The notes under the pieces: generated by a model
Seen by the model: the letters and a program-made list of their open reading frames with translations, nothing else
Databases searched by the model: none
What the model was told of the DNA's origin: nothing
NCBI GenBank assembly: GCA_023053685.1
Contig: JALIGW010000003.1
Location: 45,839,996 to 45,903,995 of the forward strand
Length of the DNA: 64,000 nt
DNA from: Diadophis punctatus similis
Lineage: Eukaryota > Chordata > Lepidosauria > Squamata > Dipsadidae
Direction: 5' to 3'
Made by a program: the position numbers and the translations under genes
In this document: piece by piece, positions 21,315 through 32,700 of the stretch
Numbering within the stretch: the first letter of the stretch is position 1
Layout of the letters: every line of letters starts with the position of its first letter

Positions 21315-24300
21315 CTGCAAACAAAGACAAATCATTTTGTCAGCTGTCATTCACTGAGAATTGACCCCCCTAACACCTATACACACACATACATAAATAA
21401 CTGGTATCTTGCAATGGAACAAAGCTACAGAACTCTCTTGACTTTTTAATCTTTAAAATACTGTACGTTATATAGCCAGGAACATTTTTTAAAGAACTAC
21501 CTATTTTTATTGTATTTTAAATTCTACTATTGGAATTTAAATATTTATAATACAAAGTTTACAACACTCTGTTATTATCCACTTTGAATGAAGAAGCTTT
21601 TAACACAGCTGTGATTAAGGATATAATATATTGTCTTAAAAGAAAGACAAATAAAATAATCTAAACTAACTTGAAAGGAAGGTATTTGAAAATCGATCTA
21701 CTGAAAAGGTTTCTGTTCTTATCTTAGCTCATCTTCAACCAAAAGAGGCATTTAATGGTCACGCTTACCAATGGCTCCCTCAATGTGGTGGATAGATTCT
21801 TTTACAGGATTAACCCAGTGTCTCACAGTAATACCCTTGGAGGTAGGCTGCTGAATTGAAGTGAATATCTTCACAGGCTCTAAACCCTTCAGTGTTCTGC
21901 CGTGCTCAAAAACAAAGGACATGCATTAGCAAGAAAGTGTTGCTTTTTGGGCAGAGATAATTGTTGAATGATAAACATTAAGGTGAATTAACGTATTTTG
22001 TAAATAATCTTTCATTAAGTAAAAGAAGTAGGATAGGGCTATTTAGCTAAGGAAACAGTAGCGCGTTGTTCAAATGTCTGAGAACACTTAGAATTCTAAC
22101 AGGAATTATTGACTCATAGAGTTAAAAAAGACCATTTAGGCTATGGAGTCTAATCATCTGCTCAGTACGGAAAATAAATTAAACTATCCCTGGTATTCTC
22201 GAGTATATGTCTATACAGTAGTCAAGAAACTGCATTCTAGAGCTTGGAAACATCTATGTTATGTTTTCACATACACATTTGTCTTTGTTTCAAATTGAAA
22301 ATATTAAATATGTATTTTACATGTCTGATACCAGTTGAAATTTACTCCGAAGAAAAGGAAATGTGGCTTATGTGGACAACACTTGTTTAATGTAAAAATA
22401 TAATCTAATAACAATGATTGACAGGATTATCACTATGGTCTTATTGATTACACAATGTATATCCTACTGTTGGTTTCATGGCTACAAGAATTGCAGCACT
22501 ATTAGAGTATGCATCCACTGGAGTCTGATGCTCATTTTTTTAAATGTAGAAGAATAAAAACTTATGTTTACCCATGGTCATCCATCATAGTCTCTTTATG
22601 GAGGACTACTTGACTTTTGTTTTTAAGCAGGTCCTCATGGTGATTGTATAGAGAACTGAGGTTAAAATCCAAACTGTCTTTAGAAATCTGCAAATGAGAT
22701 TGGTAAGAGGGGAACATGTTAATTTACAAGCATAAATTAGGGATAGTGTAGTAGAAATGTTTTAAAAGTGAAATAGTTTATGCAAGCTTTTCAGGAATTG
22801 CCTACCTAACAGCAAAACAGAGAAAGCAAAAATTAAGATATGTATTAGGGTATGAACCTTGTAATAAATGTTCTCAGAATTAAGGTTGTGCAAAGTGGCA
22901 CTATTTTATACAGTATATCTATCCAGATTAGTAGAATGTATCTATACCACAACATAGAAAAGCAAGATGCCCTATCAGACACCTGTAATTTATATATCAA
23001 TATAAGTTGCTTCATTCTACTGTGGTTTGTTTTATAGTGAAATTAATGGAAATAATAGAATTAAAAGTATATCAAATAATAATGGGTTTTAAAAAATCTA
23101 TATAATAGTAATAGCTATCTACCTTGGTCATATAGATCTAGACCATATAGAAGCATACTAATCTTCTCATTCTATAGTATAAATACATTTCAGAAATCAA
23201 AACATCTGTCGTATTCACTCTTGACACGGAGTATTGTATTTCCCTGTATCGGCTGATTCTCTTAACTGATCCCCATGTTTGTGCCAATTAGAGTAAAATG
23301 CTAGCAAACCCCACTACCTACTAAAACTGATGATGTTATCTACTTTGGTAATGAAACATCTGCAAGAAAACAACCAATCTCAGAAAGTAAAGAACTCTTC
23401 AGAAGAGTTCTTAATACAATGTAAAATTCTGTAATTTTGGAATGCAGTTTAAAATTTCATTTATACAGTATATCTATATTCTCTAAAATTATATTAATGA
23501 TTTGAAATCAAATCAAACTATGACCGAATACAACCAAATTATATAAAAGAGCACAGAAATATCTTACAATGCCATTATGAGAAATGCCATGACAAAAAAT
23601 GTTTAAGAATAAAAGTTTATTTGGAAAGTTCAGTAAACATGAACCAAGAATTTCTAATCAAGTAACCATATGTCACAAGTGTATTTAGCATTTTTAAAAA
23701 CTTGGGCCCATTGATTTTCCAAGAATTCCTTATTCCACAAATAAAATATTACTGTCCTAACTTTAATTTGTATAGAATTGAATTGTTAGGTTGTATTTCA
23801 AATACAGCTTCTATTGAACATTTGAAATATTTCAAATACAGCTTCTATTGAACATCGCCCCAGGCGCCTAATGGAATCTGAAGGATTTCAGAGGGAACTT
23901 GGGGAAATACCTGACTCCCTGGTACACGATTCATCTGAGGCTCTAGTGACCACCTGGAATCAGGCGGCAACGGGAGCTTTAGATCGGATTGCGCCTTTGC
24001 GGCCTCTCCGTGACAGCGGATCCCGGAGGGCTCCTTGGTTTACTGAGGAGCTCCGGGAGATGAAGCGCCTAAAGAGACGCCTAGAGCGACGATGGAGAGC
24101 CAGTAAAGCTGAGTCTGACCGGACACTTTTAAGAACTTGCATTAAGTCTTACTTAGTGGCGATACGGGCGGCAAAATGTGCGCATTTTTTCGCCCTTATT
24201 GCGTCCGCCGACTCCCGCCCAGCCGCCCTGTTTAGGGTGACTCGCTCCCTTCTAGCCAAGGAGGGAGCTGAAGATCCCTTGCAGGGCAGAGCTGAGGAAT

Positions 24301-27300
24301 TTTCTCAGTTTCTGGCGGATAAAGTCATTCAGATTCGGACAGACCTGGACTCCATTTGGACAGGGCAGGCCGAGATGACGGGGGCGAGTCTTAGTCCTGT
24401 TATATGGGACGAGTTTGAGCCTGTCACTCCTGATGATGTAGACAAGGCCATAGGAGCGATGAGCGCCTCCACTTGTTTATTGGACCCGTGCCCCTCCTGG
24501 CTGGTTTCGGCCAGCAGGGAGGTGACACGCGGCTGGCTCCAGGCTGTTGTGATCGCATCTTTGAGAGAGGGGTCCGTCCCGCAGCCCTTAAAAGCTGCGG
24601 TGGTGAGGCCCCTCCTCAAGAAGCCTTCCCTGGACCCAGCGGATTTAAAGAACTTCCGTCCAGTCTCCAACTTACCCGTCTTGGGTAAAGTTGTTGAGAA
24701 AGTGGTGTTGCTCCAACTCCTGCGGCTATTGGAGGATACTGATTATCTGGATCCCTTCCAATCGGGTTTCAGGCGCGGCTACAGTACGGAGACTGCTTTG
24801 GTCGCGCTGATGGATGATCTCTGGCGAGCCTGGGATGGGGGTCATTCCTCCATCCTGGTGTTACTTGACCTCTCGGCGGCTTTCGATACCATTGACCATG
24901 GTATCCTTCTGCGTCGTCTTGGGGAGATGGGAGTGGGAGGCACTGTTTTACGGTGGTTCTCCTCCTACCTCTCTGACAGGACGCAGTCGGTGTTGACAGG
25001 AGGACAGAGGTCGGCCCCTGGCTTGCGGGGTGCCACAGGGCTCGGTCCTCTCACCCATCCTGTTTAACATTTACATGAAACCGCTGGGTGAGATCATCCG
25101 ACGACACGGGGTGAGGTATCAGCAGTATGCTGACGATACCCAGTTGTACATCTCCACCCCGTGTCAGTTCAGTGAAGCAGTTGATGTAATGTGCCGCTGC
25201 CTGGACGATGTGAGGGTCTGGATGGGAGTGAATAGACTCAGGCTCAACCCAGACAAGACTGAGTGGCTCTGGATATTGCCCCCCAAGGACTATGTCGACT
25301 GTCCCTCCTTGGTTCTCGGGGGAGAAAAATTGACTCCCTCGGAACAGGTCCGCAATTTGGGTGTCCTCCTAGATCCACAGCTAAAATTGGAGCAACATCT
25401 TTCAGCTGTGGCTAGGGGGACCTTTGCACAAATTCGTCTTGTGCACCAATTGCGACCCTACTTGAAGAGGGAGGCTTTGCTCACAGTCACTCATGCCCTT
25501 GTCACCTCACGGCTAGACTACTGTAACACGCTCTACATGGGGCTACCCTCAAAGAGCATCCGGAGACTCCAACTGGTACAGAATGCAGCTGCGCGAGCTG
25601 TAGTGGGTGTACCGAGATACACCCACGTAACACCTATCCTTCGCCAGCTGCATTGGTTGCCAATTAGTCTCCGGTCGCAATTTAAGGTGTTGGTTTTGAC
25701 CTTTAAAGCCCTACATGGCTCAGGGCCAGGTTACCTTCGGAACCGCATCCTACCACATACCTCCCTACGACCGGTTAGGTCCCATAGAGAGGGCCTTCTC
25801 CGGGTCCCATCGGCCAAACAATGTCGGTTGGTGGGGCCACGGGGGAGAGCCTTCTCTGTGGGAGCCCCGTCCCTCTGGAACCAACTCCCACCAGAGATCC
25901 GGACTATCCCCACCCTGCTGGCCTTCCGTAAAGCCATAAAAACTTGGCTCTTCCGGCAGGCGGGGTGAATAGGAAGATCAGTTCCCCCCATGAATGTTGT
26001 TTTTATAATGTGTTAACTATCTTTTTTAATTTTAAATTGTGAAAATTGTTTTTAGTGTACGTTTCTTATCCTGTTGTACGCCGCCCTGAGTCCTACGGGA
26101 TTGGGCGGCCTATAAGAACGTTTATTAAATTATTAAACATTCTTGAACATTCAAGAATTTATGTTTCTCTGAAGCTGCTGAACGCATCTAGGCCATGTTC
26201 TAATCATACATATTTAAACTCAATATCCTGGCAATTATATTCAAAATATAACTGCAAATCCTTAAAGTACTATTAATAATTATCCTATTCAAGACATAGA
26301 TCCCTTACTCAGCTTAGAACTTCTAATGGAACATTTCCCCCATTTTCAAATTAAGATTACTCCATATCATCTGTTTGTCATGTGAATGGAGTTCACATTT
26401 TAACAGCTTCCCTATTAATGCATCTAGAAGCCTTCAAAGCTAGTAAAGGTACATCTGCTTGATAAAAATTGACCCAAGGACTTGCCAGAATTTCCAAAGA
26501 CTCACTGATTCTTTAAGTAAATCCCAAGTAGATAGTAAATTTTCATTCCAAACAAACATTTTATCAAAAAGTGTCCTTTGAAGTTCTCAAGGTCTATTTA
26601 ATACACATTTCTAAGGCATTTTAAAGAAAGGATAGTAAGGGGCTAAAGAATAAAGAGAAGGCACCTTGAAAAACAACAAAGATGACAATATCATTTCTTT
26701 TTTTACCTCAGGGTCTGAGTACCAGGCTTCTCTTCTAATGCTTGCCAAAGTTGCTGTTCCATGTAGCCGACTCCAGGGGTCTTGTTGCTGAGAAAGATGG
26801 GAGGGCATGCCATAGGAAGTTTTCTGCATCAATAAGAATGATACTATACTGACTCCATAAAAAGATAAAACTTAACTGAACTGTTTACTATTTATATTAA
26901 TTTTCAATATTGTCTATTGAAGTTGGGATCCAAGGAGTGTGCACCTACAGTAAAAAAAATTGGCCTTTTCCTGACTAATTCAGTCCTATGTTTAAAATAT
27001 AGGATTAGTCCAGATAGCCACATGCAGTAAGACAGAAATACAGCTAGTCCTTGACTTATGACTGCAATTGATCCTGAAATTTCCATTGCTAAGCAAGACA
27101 GTTGCTAAATGAGTTTTGCCCTATTTTACGACCTTTCTTGCCACAGTTGTTAAATGAATCACTGCGGTTAAGTTAGTAACATGGTTTATATGTGATGATA
27201 TTTATTTATTTATTATTTATTAGTGAGACTTACATACCGCCTCATAGTGCCAGCACTCTCTAAGCAGTTTACACCATTAAGCAATATATATTTTACATTG

Positions 27301-28586
27301 CCCCCAACAATCTGGGTCCTCATTTTACCTACCTTGGAAGGATGGAAGACTGAGTCAACCCTGAGCCGGAGAGATTTGAACAGCTGAACTGCTGATCACA
27401 GTCAGCTAAAATAGCCTGCAGTACTGCACTCTAACTGCTGTGCCACTTCAGCTCGTATTTTATATATTACATGAATCTGGGTTCCTCGTTAACTTTGCTC
27501 TCAGAAGAATGCAAATTGTAATGACCCCAGGACATTACAATCATCAAATATGTGCCAGTTGCTAAATTTTCATTACATGGCCATAGGGATACAGCAACAG
27601 TCATAAATCAAGTTTTTTCAGTGCTGTTGTAACTTTGGTCACTAAATGAATGGTTGTAAGTTGAGACTACCTATACACAGGTTTTTCTAATCAGAGAAAA
27701 GCAACATAGCAACAAATGTCAGCAGATGGATAATATCAAACCATTGCTTTAAAAGGAAATCTAAAATGTTATATACCACTGCTCTTGTGTTTTTAAGATT
27801 GCATGTTACAAAGGATTCTCAACATATTTTAGGCAGTCTTCCTCAACCTGTTACCCTCCAAAGAAGTTGAAATAAAATGCATAAACATCTTGGCTGACTA
27901 TTAGCATAGAAGTCTGGGACTTGCAGTCCAACACCTCTGAAGGGCATCACATTGGGGAAGACTAATGTTAACTTACCTACTTGGTAACAAATCCCAAAAT
28001 TGATTGACTTGGATAAAACTCATTGCTTGGCTTAACTCAGATTTGACCAATTAGATCTTTGGTATACATTCTGACAGGTTCTATTGTTATGTTTTACAGT
28101 AGTTCAGTGTTTTCTCGCCTTCCCATTTTTTTTTCTAATCCCCTTGTTTAAGGAAGTTCTCGTTACCTCAGTGAAATATAAACATAAGGGACAGTAATTG
28201 TCTGAAAAGCAAGAAAAATAGGATACATTTCCCAGAGGTGCATTTTGCACATACTAACTAGATATATTTAGGGCTATTTTTAAAGCCAGATCTCCACATT
28301 TTATCCTGTATTAATAAACATTATAAAATGTGTATCTCAAGTTCAAAAGTAATTTCCAGCATCATCTGTAAAACATTAAGACGCTAAAGGGAGGCTGCCC
28401 TATCGAGTTCACAGCATCTGGCTTCTAAATTTCATTAGGATAAACAAAATGCATCACAATGCAAATGCTTTATATATATTTTTTTAAAAATAAAGGGATC
28501 TCTCTTACCTGTGCATTCCTATTACCATTGTATGTATTTTCATTTTCGTAATTAGGGAATGGAAAAGAGTTCCTAGCGGGTGACAT
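21244..28586 (-). CDS. CFAP276: CFAP276 (C1orf194), complete, five coding exons
   Basis: Minus-strand coding exons in transcript order are 28586-28509, 26823-26707, 22687-22572, 21896-21769 and 21314-21244. They sum to 510 nt, 169 residues, the same length as human C1orf194, and all introns are GT-AG. The protein starts [17 protein letters not shown] and contains the conserved [44 protein letters not shown] and [18 protein letters not shown]. The family are cilia- and flagella-associated proteins of axonemal doublet microtubules, and the gene is linked to ciliated tissue and nerve disease in human. The long second intron (about 4 kb) contains a sense-plus L2/CR1 LINE, antisense to this gene. 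The promoter is shared head to head with ELAPOR1. Confidence 0.96.
21769..21896 (-). CDS. CFAP276: CFAP276 coding exon 4
   Basis: Acceptor GAGCACGGCAG, then [11 protein letters not shown] through HHIEGAI and one base of the next codon; donor GTAAGCGT. Confidence 0.94.
22572..22687 (-). CDS. CFAP276: CFAP276 coding exon 3
   Basis: Acceptor CATTTGCAG, then [17 protein letters not shown] through ETMMDDH, ending with two bases of a glycine codon; donor GTAAACAT. Confidence 0.95.
22688..23794. other. CFAP276 intron 2, left part
   Basis: AT-rich intronic DNA with nothing recognised up to the LINE insertion. Confidence 0.5.
23856..26138 (+). mobile_element. L2/CR1-group LINE, 5'-truncated, nearly intact reverse transcriptase
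   Basis: A 2.3-kb plus-strand non-LTR retrotransposon inserted in CFAP276 intron 2. It begins abruptly at CGCCCCAGG after a duplicated 27-bp flank and ends in a 3' UTR with CGCCCTGAGTCCTACGGG, ATTGGGCGGCC and a T/A-rich tail. Coding sequence is described separately. The endonuclease domain is missing, so the copy was truncated on insertion. High GC relative to the flanks and few lesions suggest a recent insertion. Confidence 0.92.
23871..25968 (+). pseudogene. LINE reverse transcriptase ORF with one frameshift
   Basis: Frame 23871-25067 continues in another frame at 25030-25968; a single-base change near 25020-25035 would account for the shift. The first part covers the post-endonuclease linker ([18 protein letters not shown]) and palm start: [38 protein letters not shown] and [13 protein letters not shown]. 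The second part has [14 protein letters not shown], the catalytic [22 protein letters not shown] and a C-terminal [16 protein letters not shown] region ending KTWLFRQAG. This wording is typical of the L2/Maui branch of the CR1 group. The protein copies its own RNA into DNA at a nicked target; here it cannot, lacking an endonuclease and carrying the shift. Confidence 0.9.
26139..26706. other. CFAP276 intron 2, right part
   Basis: AT-rich intronic DNA; nothing recognised. Confidence 0.5.
26707..26823 (-). CDS. CFAP276: CFAP276 coding exon 2
   Basis: Acceptor ATTGATGCAG, 39 codons from [10 protein letters not shown] to YSDPE, donor GTAAAAAA. Aligns with the QQQ-PWSRL core of the family. Confidence 0.95.
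27041..27675. mobile_element. Non-autonomous DNA transposon, split by a SINE
   Basis: Left end CAGCTAGTCCTTGACTTATG and right end GTTGAGACTACCTATA are inverted repeats of the family seen whole at 61852-62241 (GAGGACTACCT ends). Internal blocks such as TTACGACCTTTCTTGCCACAG and TCAGTGCTGTTGTAACTTTG are shared. A minus-strand SINE (27197-27455) interrupts it. Lies in CFAP276 intron 1. Confidence 0.75.
27197..27455 (-). mobile_element. tRNA-derived MIR-like SINE nested in a MITE
   Basis: Minus-strand copy: tRNA-like head at the right (AGCTGAAGTGGCACAGCAG), then the middle GTTGACTCAGTCTTCCATCC, and a tail ending CGGTATGTAAGTCTCAC plus an AATA-rich run at the left. Same family as 38121-38411 and 55575-55808. 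Confidence 0.8.
27834..27964. mobile_element. Short palindromic hAT-like MITE
   Basis: CAGTCTTCCTCAACCTGTTA at the left and ATTGGGGAAGACTA at the right are inverted ends; the interior has ACTTGCAGTCCAACACCTC. The flanking 8 bp match only in part (ATTTTAGG against ATGTTAAC), so it is old. Confidence 0.65.
28509..28586 (-). CDS. CFAP276: CFAP276 coding exon 1
   Basis: ATG is the complement of 28584-28586; the exon encodes 26 residues ending GNRNAQ, then the donor GTAAGAGA. Phase 0. Confidence 0.9.
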
Positions 28587-29573
28587 AGTCCAGCCTTTCT
28601 CAGCAGTAGGGTTACCAGCTGCCAAAGCTGTCAATTGCGGATGCCGATTTCTCTCTCCGCGTGTCAGTTTTGTTTAGGATATGATGGCGGTTGCTAGGCG
28701 ACGGGGTCTTTTAGAGTCTTCCGGTCACTACGTATTAAAGCGCCCTCTAATGGCTGGAAAGAAAAGCGAAGCTCTTGGGAGGCAGAAAGACACCAGAAAA
28801 ACGGCGCGAGGCTGGAAAGGACAGAAGCCAGCACGCGCTTTATGCTCCACATGAAATAAAGAAAAATCCGCCTTTATAAGGATACTTATAAAGTCGAACC
28901 CCCCTTTCCTTCATGTTTACGGCTCATGGTTTAAGCGCACTGAATAGCTCTGAAAGAGTTTTTAACAATTCTCTCCTCTCCTAAACCCCAGAGGGATTAC
29001 TCCGAAGAGTTAGTTCCAAGTGAACGGAAACATTAAGGCAGCGCCAGTCAAACAGCAAAATGAGAAGCGAGGCGCCCTGTTTAATAGCCTCAGAACCCGA
29101 GAATAACTTGGGTTAAAAGGAGCGAGCTCCCAGGAACCGGCAGGCGAGGGGCGAAGCGAGTCGGCTTGCTGCGCTCGAACCCTCTGGCCGCTCCTGAGTC
29201 GAGAACGGCTGCCCCAAAGCGCCACCCGTTACCCGGCTCAGGATTGGCTCGTTAGTGCAGCGCGCGTGGCTTGAGCGACTCCGGCGAGGCCTCGCTGGGG
29301 GCCGCTGAAGGAGCGCTTCGAAAGCAAACGGCGTTTCCTTCGCCGCGCGCCACAGCGGCTCTCGAGCCTCAGGTGCTCCTCGGCCTCGGGAGGGCCGCGC
29401 GGCGGAGGCAGCTGCGGTTGCTAGGCAGCGAGGTGTGGGCGGTCCGAGGGGGCGGGGCGGGCTCCTGCATCCCTTTCTGCCCCAGAACGCGGCTACCGTC
29501 GCACCTGAGTCGGTGACTGCCTGCCCGAGGCGCAGCGCGACTACCGGCTCCTCGCTGTTTCTGCTGCGCCACG
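28587..29573. promoter_or_regulatory. Bidirectional promoter region between CFAP276 and ELAPOR1
   Basis: The two start codons are 987 bp apart and divergent. Roughly 29000-29570 is GC- and CpG-rich and grades into ELAPOR1 exon 1. No clear TATA box. This holds both 5' UTRs and core promoters; transcription starts are not resolved. Confidence 0.75.
28690..28702. promoter_or_regulatory. CFAP276: RFX X-box-like motif upstream of CFAP276
   Basis: GTTGCTAGGCGAC fits the X-box consensus RYYRYY-N-RRNRAC exactly with a one-base spacer, 104 bp upstream of the CFAP276 start codon. X-boxes bind RFX factors that drive ciliary genes, which suits a CFAP gene. A weaker relative, GTTGCTAGGCAGC, occurs near 29416. 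Confidence 0.65.
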
Positions 29574-29744
29574 ATGGCTGGGGCTGGCAGGCTCCATCTC
29601 GCTGAGGGGATTATCAACTGCTGCTGCTACTGCCACCCTGTTGGGATCGGCTGGAGGCGCCTGCCGCTCCTTCTGCTCTGTCTGTTGTTGCTGCTTTGGG
29701 CGGGCGCCGCTACCCAGGGGGAGAATCTCCACGCCTGCAAAGAG
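29574..29744 (+). CDS. ELAPOR1: ELAPOR1 coding exon 1 (signal peptide)
   Basis: ATG after CTGCGCCACG, in a CpG island; 57 codons, phase-0 donor GTACACGC after the LHACKE motif conserved in the family. The stretch before the hydrophobic core is long (about 29 residues, with a CCCYC run), so a different start in another transcript cannot be ruled out. Confidence 0.92.
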
Positions 29745-32700
29745 GTACACGCGGAGGGAGAGGGTGACATCTTACTCTTTCTGCGTGGGGAGGGGGGAAG
29801 CGCGTGGGGGGCGCATCTGTGATCAGGTCGCAAGAGTGGAATCGGGAGATCCTATCTTAAAATCATTGGCGAAATAGCCTTGGGTACGTCCTGGGTCGCC
29901 CCCCCCCCCAAAAGCACTCTCCCATCAAAGTAGAGGAAAAGCCACTCTAGCTGCACCCCGTTTCTTTCACTTAGGTCTGAATGAGCAAGAGCAAAAGCTT
30001 TGGCAGATTTTGATTGAGATGGGCATTGGCAAACATTATAAACATCTGGCTCCCCTCCCCAAGTATTTTGGACAACTAAGAAATAACGCCATTTAGGATC
30101 AATTTCTATGTAATGGGCTAACTGTGTGTGTGTGTGTGTGAAGCATGGAAGTAAACTAACTTCATACCATGCCTCCCTTAACGGAGACTTCAGAATAAGC
30201 AAAATTTTGGACAGCAATGAATCAGCAATGGGCTGAGTTTCCTTAAATCATTGCCCTCTGAATTTTGTACCTGCTGCCCGTGAGACCTCTTTGCTATCCT
30301 CATAGAAATGGACAGGCGTTGATGATCTCTAAAGTCCCACCCATTCCACCTCAAATGTAGCAGTTACTTTATAGCATATTTATGGTGACATGGGCTTTTG
30401 CTTAAAGATGTGTTAACTTTTAAGATGCAGCTGTGTTCCCAGTCATTTAACAGTCTCTTTGGCCTACCTAAGCAAATGTTCTAAAAGCAACAGCGATACC
30501 TGCCTTGGCTTAAAGCAAAGGAAATGGCTAGAATACAACTTGCAAAGCAGAAGAAATAATCTGTCTTTCAACTGCTGCTTAACTTTCTAGCGCATTAATA
30601 TTTGTTTGGCTGGATCCCACACCCACTAGGTGCTGTCTGCAATTTACCTTGGGAAATTGACCAAATGTTTGCCTATTTTTTCCTTTCAGATTACGTGGCA
30701 GGTTGTCACTGAGTCAGACAGTATTAACTTCCTAGTAGGTTAATATAGCATTACCTTAATGTCTTCTGAGCTTGTTTTTGTTTCTTTTTGAAGGATATAA
30801 AGTATGGAAATGAAACTAAATACAGTGAAATAAAATGGGGTAAAATAATTACAGTAAAAGAGCAGCCAGGCGCATGAGAGTTAATACCCTTGTATTTGCT
30901 TTTGTTATACAGATGATTGTTGCATTCCAGAGGCTGAAATGGGTGAGGCAAGTGACACCTCATGCCATATGGTTCGCTTTTTAAAATTGCTTTGGAAATG
31001 CCACTTTTCTGAATTTATTGAAAAGAGTATTTTTTTCCTATTGCAGTTTTATGAGTAGCTTCTTATGTTTTTTTCAAGTCATTACACTGAAAATTGTACC
31101 ACTTCAAAAGTTATTGCAATTGCCAGAAATGACTTTCTGAAGCTGAATTTGGTAACCTTTGTCAACCTAGTGCCCTGCTGTTTTGGAACTTCAATTTCCA
31201 TAATTCCCAGCCAACATGCTAACAGCTATGCCAGTTGAGAAATGTAGTCTTATCATAGCTAAAGGGTAGCTAGTTGAAAGCTTACAGTGAAATCTTATAT
31301 ATACATTATGCATATATATATCTATAAAATATACAGATTGCTTTTTATTTTATTACTGCTTATGCAGTAATCATTTCTTTGTTTTCTTTAATTATTGGCA
31401 ATATAGTAGTTCAAAATAAACAAACTTTAAAATTATGAAAATATGACTTCTTAAATCCTGAACATTTTAAAAATCAATACAATAATGAAATATAACCTCA
31501 GCATAAATTAAATTTTCAGCAAGCTATATTATTGGTATGTTTGTGAATGTTGCAATTCCAATTCTAATGGAAACATGAGTGTAGTGGATAAAATAAGGAG
31601 TCCAGCAAGTAAACTGTTAAGCTGTCATAGAGACCATCCAGATTTTCCTGAAGACTCACTAGGAGGCTATGAAAAAGTTACAATACTAGTTTTTTCCTCA
31701 AAAGACATACTGTTTATGAATCAAGGATATGTATGCATGCATTTGGTTATGGGATCAACACATGGATGAATTCATTGTGCCTTTTATAAATATGTTTTTT
31801 TTTTGTAAATATATATGAAAATGAGACCTGCATGTAGATGTGAGTTTATTACTGGAGCTGTAGATTCAATATTTAACAATACTGTAAGCTGAAGGTAAAG
31901 GAGTATCCATGGGCAGAAGGTTAGGAGTAAAAAAAATCAAAATGGTAGCTGGGATTACTTGACTGAAAACCTGTCCCTCGTTTATGTGTGTTACATGGTG
32001 AATATATAAAAGGGACAGTTCTTTTGTTGTGTTATGGTCACCATTTTGACTTTCTGACCACCAAAGACTCTTCTGGTTGAATATGTTCATTTGTTAGTTT
32101 GTAGTAGTGAGCAGAGCAAAAAGATTACTTTGACGTGGGTCTATACAAAACAATTCCCAATGGCCTAGAGGAGCTACACAGTATGCTTTTCTTATCATGT
32201 AGGCTAAGAAATTAATGTAAATCCCAGGATAATGTGGAATAATTTCAGAATGATCAGCACTCTGTCTTTTTGATGGAAAAGTATTATAACACTCTTTTCT
32301 CTGTACTCTCACGATTACATAAAAATAAATATTTGGTTTAACTATGGCATCAAAAATTCTTACCATTTCAATTGTCCAAAAGTTTATTTCATTAAAAGTG
32401 CTGCTTACTGAAGAAATTTAATTTCCTCAGAAACAAGTTCTAATTAAATGTTAGAGATTTATTCCAAATCATTTCAGGTTCCCATACAAAAATATAACAT
32501 GACTCCTGTTGAAGGTGAGTCCCTTGGAAGTTTAGTGGAACATTTTCCAAAGAGAATGTGCCTTGGCTAATGGCCAGATGGCTCTATGATCAACTTGGCA
32601 ATTACATTATGTACTTAGGTTTTCATTTGATAAAAAGACTTTTATTAATTACTTCCTTTTTAACTGGTCAAATAAGATGATTAAAATTAAATACCAAGCA

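Noticed and set aside
21120..21449. 109-codon plus-strand frame
   Set aside because: It is antisense to CFAP276 exon 5, which matches the family in sequence, splice site and stop.
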